A DNA stretch of 7,452 nucleotides, taken from positions 1 through 7,452 of the forward strand of contig CALDRG010000026.1 in assembly GCA_937911265.1 (NCBI GenBank). The letters are read 5' to 3'. Below, piece by piece: positions 1 to 6,474 of this stretch (the stretch's first letter is position 1; each line of letters starts with the position of its first letter). This DNA comes from Thalassarchaeum sp002495735. Lineage in GTDB: Archaea; Thermoplasmatota; Poseidoniia; Poseidoniales; Thalassarchaeaceae. The notes beneath the pieces were generated by a model, which was given only the letters and a program-made list of their open reading frames with translations, did no database searches and had not been told where the DNA came from. The translations under genes were made by a program, and so were the position numbers.

Positions 1-6
1 TTAGAC

Positions 7-14
7 AGGAGGTG
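7..14 (+). promoter_or_regulatory. Strong Shine-Dalgarno-like AGGAGGTG at the left edge, target start unclear
   Basis: AGGAGGTG is a near-perfect complement to the 16S rRNA tail. It lies 31 bases before the TTG at 46, too far to serve it. The only candidate at normal distance is CTG at 21, in another frame that stops at 51-53 after ten codons. It may be chance, or part of the coding sequence of the E1 gene or of an upstream gene. Confidence 0.2.
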
Positions 15-45
15 CCAACACTGCGGCAACAGAGTCAGGGCCACC

Positions 46-2793
46 TTGAATAGATCTTCCAGCGGCCAAGGGAGGCACCGCAATGTGCAAATCTGGGAGA
101 GAGAAGCTTCGCTCGATCCTAGGGAACTAGCGATTGAGGCCGAACGCAGAGACGGTGTAATCAATAAGTTGGAAGAGGATATTGGCTCCGTCAGCTCGTC
201 CCCCTCAGAGGAAGCTTCCCAAAGTGATCTTCCGGTAATCTGGGGAGCAGGATGGGAGCCAGCCCATGCTCTCGAGTTCTCCAAGCCCCTGCAATCCAAG
301 GCAGCCAGAGCGGAACTGCTCAGGTTCTTCGCAGAGAGACACGATGGACATCTGATTGCAGTCGCCACCTGCTGGGACGGAATGGACGCCCCGGACTCGT
401 TTGAAGGGGAGTCTTTTCACGGGTTCTCTAAGGAATTTGTCAGGGCTTTTGGAGAATCTCTCCTAGACCGTCTGCTCTCGCCTGAGATAAGTTCCGTACA
501 CTCTGCAGAGGTGATTCCGAGGAGAACTGCAGATATTCACCTGAAACGCCGCACTGCTAGACTATTGGCCGACACCACACTGTGCCTAAGAAGGATTGCT
601 CACTACTCCTCAATCACCCTTGAACAGCGCATGGATTGGCAGAGGATGATGACTCGGACGAGGGCCGTTGACGAGCATCTAAAGGACTTGTTTGCAAATG
701 GTATCGAGACTCCCGATGGAGAGAGTTTTGGGGGCAAGGGCTTCCGCTCGACATGGCAGGAGGGGATAGTCGCCTGCGCCAGCGCGATGCGCAGGGCCGT
801 CGACATCTCCACTGACGAGCGACACCGTGCTGACGTGATTGCCCCGATGATTCGCGATGTTGGCCTGGCTATTGCCATGGGACAGACTGCGTTAGAGGTC
901 TTCTCCTCCCAGATGGGCAAGTCTGGATCATACATGAACGGCGGACACGAGGGTGCAGGAGGAAGAGATCTTCACATCGGCAACTGGGACAAGAGGATTC
1001 TCCCTCCAACCGCTCCACTGCCAATCGCCAGTGCCACAACAACAGGAGTGGCTCTGGCCGCATCTAGGCTCTCAATAGACCGTTTTCATCTCGCCCCAGT
1101 AGGTGAGGGATGCAGTAGCAGTGGTGAGTTCTGGGAGGCCATGAACCTCGCCGGAGTGAGGGGTCTACCGATATCATTCATGATTCAGAACAACCAGATA
1201 GCACTCGACACTTTCGTCACCGGCCAGTCAGGGGTCGAGACATTTGGTGACAAGGGGCATGCCATGGGGATACCGGCATGGACCATTGATGGCTCTGATC
1301 CCGGGCTGTTCTACGCATCGACCGCGGTAGCAAGGGAATTCGCTCTGGACGGTTGTGGATCCACCCTGATTCACGTTGAGACGATGCGTGGGTGCGGCCA
1401 CGCTCACCACCATGACGACCTGTACCTCGGGGCTGCTTCGGGCAACCCGCCCGGATACGTCGACAGGGGGTTGCTGACATACTGGGCTGAGAAGGACCCA
1501 GTTCCAAACCACAGGGAGTTGCTGGTCCAAACGGGCTGCGACGAGCAGACACTGGATGCCATGGAGTCCGAGGAGCAGGCCAAGGTGGATGCGGCTCGGG
1601 GAGAGATGGAGGGAATGCCCTGGCCCGAAGGTTACACAGTGACAAAGGGAATTACGAGTCTGCATGACGCCGCCAGCCACACTGAGCAGTACGAGAGGTT
1701 TGAGCATGAGTTCGAACTCACCGAGTGCCCTCTGGAACTAGGAGAGGAGGCTTTGGAGTTCTCTGACGCGTCCAACGCCAGAACCTACAGCAGAGCCATT
1801 CAGGATGCCATGACCTCGATAGCCGACAAGCACGGTGACCGGGTCGTCTTCATGGGAGAGGACATGGAGGTCGCCGGCGCCTTCGGACTGAATCTACCTC
1901 TGAAAGCTAGGGGGCACTCAGACAAGCTTCTCGACATGCCCCTGTCCGAGTCGGTGATAGTCCACTCAGCAATTGGCGCCGCTCTCGGGGGGTTGCGACC
2001 GGTGGCTGAAATTCAATTCGGCGGCTTCGCAGCACTGGCGATGAACGCACTGGTCAACAACGCCGCCCAACTGCGTTGGCGCTGGGGTGCGGAAGTCCCT
2101 GTCACAGTGCGTATTCCACTAGGAGGGAAGACTCGTAGCGGGCCGTTTCATGCTAACATGATAGAATCATGGTTCATCAACGACCCAGGGCTGGTAATTG
2201 TATTCCCAAGCACACCTCAAGACGCCTACGACCTCCTAATCGAATCGCATGAACTGAATGACCCAGTGATTTTCCTTGAACACATAGGACTCTACGGACT
2301 CAGGGGAGGCCTGACTGGTTGGGGAGAATCAATCAGCCAATTGGTGGACAAGGGTGCTGTTCACGAACGTCTCGCTGCAGGCGAGAGTTCACTTGGGAAG
2401 GCGCGTGTAGTAAGAGGAGGCAGGGATCTTACCATTGTCACATGGGGCGCGATGGTGCACGTTGCCATGAGGGCCGCCTCGGAGGCCTCCAGACGCGGTG
2501 TGGAGGTTGAGGTAGTAGATCTGAGAACCATCTCGCCCTTTGATGCACAGACCTGCGTGGAATCAGTCAGGAGGACTGGTCGACTACTGGTCCTACAGGA
2601 AGCCCAATGGACAGGTGGGTTGGGAAACACCGTCAGCAGTCGCATTATGGAAGAGGCGTTCTGGTGCCTTGAGAGCCCCCCTGTGGTAATAGGCGCTCTC
2701 GACACTCCGGTGCCGTTCTCACCACCTCTGGAGGACCACACAGTTCCGACAGCTGAACTTGTCTCTAGGCACATCGACAGGATGTGCTTGTGA
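46..2793 (+). CDS. Fused alpha-beta E1 component of a 2-oxoacid dehydrogenase (branched-chain-like), 5' end uncertain
   Basis: ThDP-dependent E1 subunit that would decarboxylate a 2-oxoacid and pass the acyl group to a lipoyl E2. Residues 1-190 match nothing I recognise. The alpha-like half spans about 195-475, with a ThDP/Mg motif G353-E354-G355, 26 residues, then N382-N383; GEG rather than GDG is seen in branched-chain E1 alpha. The beta-like half spans about 575-760 (G604-E605-D606, P632-L633-S634-E635, H702 at the expected active-site position), followed by a transketolase C-terminal domain at about 785-910. Odd points: I269-R270-D271 where the family usually has Tyr-Arg, and a His-rich stretch H452-A-H-H-H-D-D where the phosphorylation/active-site loop lies. 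The TTG start is only the first in-frame candidate: the frame is open to base 1, and GTG at 85 is an alternative. Normal E1 alpha would begin near M196 (base 631). The substrate is inferred, not shown. No E2 or E3 gene is nearby. Confidence 0.85.
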   Translation: MNRSSSGQGRHRNVQIWEREASLDPRELAIEAERRDGVINKLEEDIGSVSSSPSEEASQSDLPVIWGAGWEPAHALEFSKPLQSKAARAELLRFFAERHDGHLIAVATCWDGMDAPDSFEGESFHGFSKEFVRAFGESLLDRLLSPEISSVHSAEVIPRRTADIHLKRRTARLLADTTLCLRRIAHYSSITLEQRMDWQRMMTRTRAVDEHLKDLFANGIETPDGESFGGKGFRSTWQEGIVACASAMRRAVDISTDERHRADVIAPMIRDVGLAIAMGQTALEVFSSQMGKSGSYMNGGHEGAGGRDLHIGNWDKRILPPTAPLPIASATTTGVALAASRLSIDRFHLAPVGEGCSSSGEFWEAMNLAGVRGLPISFMIQNNQIALDTFVTGQSGVETFGDKGHAMGIPAWTIDGSDPGLFYASTAVAREFALDGCGSTLIHVETMRGCGHAHHHDDLYLGAASGNPPGYVDRGLLTYWAEKDPVPNHRELLVQTGCDEQTLDAMESEEQAKVDAARGEMEGMPWPEGYTVTKGITSLHDAASHTEQYERFEHEFELTECPLELGEEALEFSDASNARTYSRAIQDAMTSIADKHGDRVVFMGEDMEVAGAFGLNLPLKARGHSDKLLDMPLSESVIVHSAIGAALGGLRPVAEIQFGGFAALAMNALVNNAAQLRWRWGAEVPVTVRIPLGGKTRSGPFHANMIESWFINDPGLVIVFPSTPQDAYDLLIESHELNDPVIFLEHIGLYGLRGGLTGWGESISQLVDKGAVHERLAAGESSLGKARVVRGGRDLTIVTWGAMVHVAMRAASEASRRGVEVEVVDLRTISPFDAQTCVESVRRTGRLLVLQEAQWTGGLGNTVSSRIMEEAFWCLESPPVVIGALDTPVPFSPPLEDHTVPTAELVSRHIDRMCL

Positions 2794-2849
2794 GTCCCCC
2801 CTGCTGCCCTACCAAATGGTCATGAGCGAAGTAACGCCCGGCGAGTCAA

Positions 2850-3797
2850 ATGACTACTCTGAGTATGGCCGATGGCCCCCTAGTGTTGCTGGGTTTCGTG
2901 CTACTGATGCTTGGAGGGGAGCTTGTGGTACAAGGAGCCATCACGGTTGCTGGCAGACTACGGGTGCCGCCCCTCTTGGTAGGTTTCACCATCGTCGCCA
3001 TCGGGACCTCGCTGCCCGAACTGGCTGTAGTCCTCGAAGCGGTCAACGAGGGGACTCATGAAATCGCCGTTGGAGGAGTGCTGGGCTCAAACGTTGCCAA
3101 TGTGATGTTGGTTTTAGGTACAGCGTCTCTGCTTGGAGCAGCGTCGAATCCGGGGCAGGGAATACGCCGTGATGCTGTAGCGGTGGCAGTAGCTACGGTA
3201 ATACTGCTTGCTGCAGTTCTAATTGGTGGGATTGCATGGCAGTTCGGCGTCCTAATGCTGCTAGGCCTCGCTGCTTACTACTCCTATTCCTACCGCGCTT
3301 CTAAGGCAGAGGGGACCGATATCGAGGACAGTGACACGTGGCTTCCCGACTACATCCTGCTCGCCATTCCGGTGACGGCAGTAGGTGGATACATGATATG
3401 GACAGGGGCGGAGATGCTAGTAGAAGGCGCCACTGGACTAGCGGGCAATTACGGAATCTCCGAGTCCGTCATCGGGCTCTCTGTTGTAGCTCTAGGGACA
3501 TCCCTCCCGGAGCTCGCTGTTACCCTTGTAGCTGGCCTCCGTGGCCAGGGTGGTGTCGCTGTGGGCAACGTACTCGGATCCAACGTCATCAACATCATGG
3601 GCATACTAGGTGTCGCCGCAACCTACTCCGGAGGCCTCATAATCGCCCCCGAATTCGCCGCGAGAGACATCTGGGTGGTCGTTCTGACCTCCGGTTTCAT
3701 CGTGGCCATGCTTCTAGACGAACGCCATATTGGCAAGCGGGTTGGGGCAATGATGGTAGGTGGCTATCTGGCTTACATGGCCATGCTATACCTCTAG
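2850..3797 (+). CDS. CaCA-family calcium/sodium (cation) antiporter, YrbG type
   Basis: Membrane antiporter that exchanges Ca2+ or a similar cation against Na+ or H+. The 315 residues are almost all hydrophobic segments, about ten helices, with a polar loop around 150-165. The two inverted alpha repeats are clear: repeat 1 has G52-T-S-L-P-E57 and G79-S-N81, and repeat 2 has G216-T-S-L-P-E221 and G243-S-N245. The E-to-S spacing is 23 residues in both, as in the archaeal exchanger NCX_Mj. Repeat 2 has N248 where NCX_Mj has Asp240, so the ion stoichiometry need not be the same. Length is normal for the prokaryotic family. ATG 2850 was chosen as the first start before helix 1; ATG 2865 (M6) is an alternative and neither has a clear ribosome-binding site. 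It starts 56 bases after the E1 stop, so co-transcription is likely but a functional link is not obvious. Confidence 0.93.
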   Translation: MTTLSMADGPLVLLGFVLLMLGGELVVQGAITVAGRLRVPPLLVGFTIVAIGTSLPELAVVLEAVNEGTHEIAVGGVLGSNVANVMLVLGTASLLGAASNPGQGIRRDAVAVAVATVILLAAVLIGGIAWQFGVLMLLGLAAYYSYSYRASKAEGTDIEDSDTWLPDYILLAIPVTAVGGYMIWTGAEMLVEGATGLAGNYGISESVIGLSVVALGTSLPELAVTLVAGLRGQGGVAVGNVLGSNVINIMGILGVAATYSGGLIIAPEFAARDIWVVVLTSGFIVAMLLDERHIGKRVGAMMVGGYLAYMAMLYL

Positions 3798-3833
3798 ACT
3801 GTATGGCGTATTGAGGTGCGAACCGCTAAGGCC

Positions 3834-3853
3834 GGGACCCCGGTCCTAGGGTC
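3834..3853. repeat. Overlapping short inverted repeats abutting the acyl-CoA dehydrogenase start
   Basis: The 56-base gap before the acyl-CoA dehydrogenase ends in two nested dyads. GGACC (3835-3839) and GGTCC (3842-3846) flank CC. GACCC (3836-3840) and GGGTC (3849-3853) flank eight bases. The second arm touches the ATG at 3854. This could be a regulator-binding site or a hairpin limiting translation, or a chance product of GC-rich sequence. The arms are only 5 bases. Confidence 0.3.
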
Positions 3854-4999
3854 ATGGTAGACTTCAGCCTGTCAGAGGAGCAGGCTATGCTTCAGGAGAT
3901 GGCGCACGAGTTCGCTGCAGCAGAGGTGCAGCCGAACGCAGCGAAGTGGGATCGCGACAGTAACTTCCCACGCGAAGCCATCCGAAAGGCGCACGAACTC
4001 GGTCTGCTCACAGTCAAGATACCTGAGGAGTACGGCGGCTACGGGATGGGTTCGTTCGAAGAAGTTCTCATCTGCGAGGAGATTGGCTGGGGCGACCCGG
4101 GTTTCGCCACCGCATCGGGTAGCACGATGTTGGCCTCGTACCCCTTGATCACTGGCGGTACCGAGGACCAAAAGCAGCGCTACCTGTCCAAAGTAGCGGA
4201 CGGCTGCATCGCATCATATTGCGTCACCGAGCCGAACGCGGGAAGCGATGTCCAGTCAATCTCCACTCAAGCGGTTCGCGATGGTGATGACTATGTCATC
4301 AACGGCAGTAAGATGTGGATTACAGGTGCCGGGCACGCTGACTGGTTCTTCGTGCTGGCATACACCGACAAGAAAGCAGGATACAAGGGGATGAGTGGCT
4401 TCATCGTCGACGCTGACAGTTCTGGAATAGTACTTGGAAAGAAGGAGGAGAACATGGGACAGCGTTGCTCGGACACTAGGTCGGTTGACTTCAACGATGT
4501 CCGGGTGCCTGCGGAGAACCTCATCGGCGGAGAGGAGAACGGAGGATGGATGAACGCAATGAAGGCGTTTGATCTGTCTAGACCTACAATATCCGCTCAC
4601 GCAGTTGGTAATGCCCGCGGTGCCATGGAGGAGGCGCTACAATACGCCAACGAGCGGAGTACCTTCGGCAAACCAATCTACCGTCATCAAGCGATTTCGT
4701 TCATGATTGCAGACATGGCTACCAAGGTCGAGGCTGCGAGACTACTGACCTGGAGGGCGGCGAAGAAGTCAGACTCGGGAGAACGTAACACCCTCGAGGC
4801 TGCTCACGCCAAGCGCTTCTCTGCCGACATGGCGATGGAGGTCACCACCGATGCTGTACAGGTCTTCGGTGGGTACGGCTACTCGGAGGAGTATCCAGTA
4901 GCTCGAAGGATGCGCGGAGCGAAGGTAGTCCAGATCTTCGAGGGTTCCAGTCAGATTCAACGCCTCATCATCAGCCGAGAGATGCTGAGAGATTCTTGA
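3854..4999 (+). CDS. Acyl-CoA dehydrogenase, FAD-dependent, short/medium or branched-chain type
   Basis: Flavoenzyme that oxidises an acyl-CoA to the 2-enoyl-CoA and passes electrons to electron-transfer flavoprotein in the cytoplasm. At 381 residues it has full family length. The N-terminal helical domain is about 1-115. Family signature 1 begins at C123-V-T-E126 and runs through G130-S-D132. The middle beta domain is about 120-230, and the C-terminal helical domain has R268-S-T-F-G272. Signature 2 begins Q336-V-F-G-G-Y-G342. E363 in I-F-E-G is at the catalytic-base position of short/medium-chain enzymes. One conserved Asp after M-R is Gly here (G355). ATG 3854 gives the usual short N-terminus, without a ribosome-binding site. 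Nearness to a branched-chain-like E1 suggests isobutyryl-, isovaleryl- or 2-methylbutyryl-CoA, but a straight-chain substrate is equally possible. Arginine codons are mostly CGN (16 of 22), unlike the start of the E1 gene. Confidence 0.95.
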   Translation: MVDFSLSEEQAMLQEMAHEFAAAEVQPNAAKWDRDSNFPREAIRKAHELGLLTVKIPEEYGGYGMGSFEEVLICEEIGWGDPGFATASGSTMLASYPLITGGTEDQKQRYLSKVADGCIASYCVTEPNAGSDVQSISTQAVRDGDDYVINGSKMWITGAGHADWFFVLAYTDKKAGYKGMSGFIVDADSSGIVLGKKEENMGQRCSDTRSVDFNDVRVPAENLIGGEENGGWMNAMKAFDLSRPTISAHAVGNARGAMEEALQYANERSTFGKPIYRHQAISFMIADMATKVEAARLLTWRAAKKSDSGERNTLEAAHAKRFSADMAMEVTTDAVQVFGGYGYSEEYPVARRMRGAKVVQIFEGSSQIQRLIISREMLRDS

Positions 5000-5003
5000 A
5001 GGT
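4998..5003 (+). promoter_or_regulatory. Probable ribosome-binding site for the MocA-like gene
   Basis: GAAGGT lies 6 bases before ATG 5010 and overlaps the TGA stop of the acyl-CoA dehydrogenase. It is the only start in the window with a plausible, well-spaced site. It supports 5010 as the start and suggests translational coupling to the gene before it. The match is partial. Confidence 0.35.
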
Positions 5004-5009
5004 AATTGC

Positions 5010-5576
5010 ATGGCCGGTGACATCGGCTGCGTGGTCCTCGCAGCCGGGTCGAGTGAGCGTCTTGGTCAGCCTAAGGCTCTGATCGGAGTCGGAGAGGGGA
5101 ATCTAATCGGCTGGCTGGTAAGCAGATTGCGGGCTAAGGGGCTCAAGCCGCTGGTGGTCACGAACGGGGATATAATCGAAGAAGTGACGGATTCAGTAGA
5201 TTGCAGAGTAATCGCCAACCCTGAGCCGGGGGCAGGCAGGACAGGGACTTTACAGGTTGGAATCAGTCACTTAGAATCTGACATCAGACAGAGAATCCTA
5301 GTCGTGCCCGTAGACCGTCCAGGATTCTCAGATTCGACCCTAGAAGCGCTGATTTCCTCGGCAGCCACCAGTTGCCCTACCAAGGGAGGCAAGGGGGGCC
5401 ATCCGATTCTGCTGTCCGCAGAAGATGTTGCTAGAGTCATTCAATCCCCGCCATCCACTCCCCTACGCGACCTGATAAATCCGGATCGTATCGAAGTCGC
5501 TGATCCTCACCTGCACCTGAATGTAGATCGGCAAGAAGATCTCGACTGGCTTGCTGATGCCTTCTCGGGGCTGTGA
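5010..5576 (+). CDS. MocA/MobA-like nucleotidyltransferase (probable molybdenum cofactor cytidylyltransferase)
   Basis: Cytoplasmic enzyme of the MobA-like NTP transferase family, predicted to attach CMP (or GMP) to molybdopterin-Mo. The N-terminal nucleotide loop runs L10-A-A-G13-S-S-E-R17-L-G19-Q-P-K22. LAAG is the MocA form, whereas MobA usually has LAGG, so CTP use is favoured. D102 in V-D-R-P is the expected metal ligand, G129-G-H-P132 matches the family's R/G-G-H-P segment, and N171-V-D173 near the end matches the second metal site. The G-x-x-S-L segment is G76-R-T-G-T-L81 here, a small departure. At 188 residues it is normal for MocA. It begins 10 bases after the acyl-CoA dehydrogenase and overlaps the ZIP gene by 4 bases. 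Nearby xdhC supports a role in Mo-hydroxylase maturation. Alternative: another small sugar-phosphate or cofactor NTP transferase. Confidence 0.82.
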   Translation: MAGDIGCVVLAAGSSERLGQPKALIGVGEGNLIGWLVSRLRAKGLKPLVVTNGDIIEEVTDSVDCRVIANPEPGAGRTGTLQVGISHLESDIRQRILVVPVDRPGFSDSTLEALISSAATSCPTKGGKGGHPILLSAEDVARVIQSPPSTPLRDLINPDRIEVADPHLHLNVDRQEDLDWLADAFSGL

Positions 5577-6433
5577 GAAACACCTTATCAACACCCTCAG
5601 TCTCGAACGGACTGATGGACATCATAGGGTTCATGGAAGGATACAGTCCGGTCCAACAGGCACTGATAGCGGGACTTTTCACCTGGTTCATGACTGCCGC
5701 TGGAGCGGCTCTAGTGATTTTCTTCAAAGAGCTCGACAGGAAAGTCCTCGATGCTATGCTCGGATTCGCCGCTGGAGTGATGATAGCTGCCAGCTTCTGG
5801 TCTCTGCTCACACCTGCCCTCGAGATGTCAGAAGGTAAAGACCTGCCAGTTTGGTTCCCTGCCCTAGTAGGATTTCTTCTGGGAGGAGTGTGCATGCGAC
5901 TGATTGACATGTTCCTACCTCACTTACACCCCGGTGCCCCTCCTGAAGAGGCCGAAGGAGTGGAAAACACCTGGCGGAGAAGCATGCTGCTGGTCTCAGC
6001 CATCACGCTACACAACATCCCTGAGGGGCTGGCTGTAGGTGTCGCCTTTGGAGCTGCAGCATCGGGATTCGAAGGTGCTACAGTGGGTGCTGCCATCGCA
6101 TTGGCTATCGGAATAGGGATTCAGAACTTCCCGGAAGGTGCAGCTGTCTCACTACCTCTCCGGCGAGAGGGCCTGTCCCGGAGAGACAGTTTCCTCTGGG
6201 GCCAACTTTCGGCTACAGTCGAGCCGGTGGCAGCCGTTCTGGGTGCCGCACTGGTAATTGTAGCTACACCAATCCTACCCTATGCACTGGCCTTCGCTGC
6301 CGGTGCAATGATCTTCGTCGTAGTTGAGGAGCTGGTCCCTGAGGCCCATCGTGGAGGAAACGGAGATATCGCGACTATGGGAGTGATGCTCGGTTTCGCC
6401 GTGATGATGGTCCTCGATGTCGCCTTCGCCTAG
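5573..6433 (+). CDS. ZIP-family (GufA/ZupT-like) divalent metal transporter
   Basis: Inner-membrane uptake protein for Zn2+, Fe2+ or Mn2+. It shows about eight hydrophobic helices. Helix 4 carries H147-N148-x-x-E151 (HNIPEG) and helix 5 carries Q184-N185-x-x-E188 (QNFPEG). E217 in helix 6 sits 29 residues after E188, the same spacing as in ZupT. Together these form the family's binuclear metal site. The loop between helices 3 and 4 holds a short L-P-H-L-H-P motif (His117, His119) and an acidic run, a modest version of the usual His-rich loop. The GTG start shares GTGA with the stop of the MocA-like gene, which suggests coupled translation. ATG 5615 (M15) would give a more typical N-terminus and cannot be excluded. 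Metal specificity cannot be read from the sequence. Its place between two molybdenum-cofactor genes is unexplained. Confidence 0.92.
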   Translation: MRNTLSTPSVSNGLMDIIGFMEGYSPVQQALIAGLFTWFMTAAGAALVIFFKELDRKVLDAMLGFAAGVMIAASFWSLLTPALEMSEGKDLPVWFPALVGFLLGGVCMRLIDMFLPHLHPGAPPEEAEGVENTWRRSMLLVSAITLHNIPEGLAVGVAFGAAASGFEGATVGAAIALAIGIGIQNFPEGAAVSLPLRREGLSRRDSFLWGQLSATVEPVAAVLGAALVIVATPILPYALAFAAGAMIFVVVEELVPEAHRGGNGDIATMGVMLGFAVMMVLDVAFA

Positions 6434-6474
6434 CCTAGCGCAATCACAAAGGCGGACGACCCGCTCTCAGGGGC

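Noticed and set aside
13..24. C-x-x-C read in the E1 frame before the TTG, suggesting a zinc ribbon
   Set aside because: Only one Cys pair is visible and it may not be translated; there is no second pair to complete a metal site.
1228..1707. Antisense open frame of 159 codons inside the E1 gene, with a second overlapping one at 1217-1645
   Set aside because: Both lie opposite well-conserved E1 sequence, have Arg/Pro/Ser/His-rich compositions without domain features, and are typical antisense shadows of GC-rich coding DNA.
2759..3061. Plus-strand open frame bridging the E1 end and the antiporter start, including ATG 2822
   Set aside because: It overlaps the antiporter's first helices in another frame and encodes a Gly/Arg/His-rich sequence with no recognisable motif.
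3338..3814. Plus-strand open frame of 158 codons inside the antiporter
   Set aside because: Arg/His-rich product in the wrong frame across the second alpha repeat, whose real frame carries clear family motifs.
3798..3853. GAGGTG at 3813-3818 as ribosome-binding site for the acyl-CoA dehydrogenase
   Set aside because: It lies about 35 bases before the ATG, too far, and no closer in-frame start exists.
5437..5910. Minus-strand open frame of 157 codons across the MocA-ZIP junction
   Set aside because: It is opposite two genes with clear motifs and shows no domain of its own.
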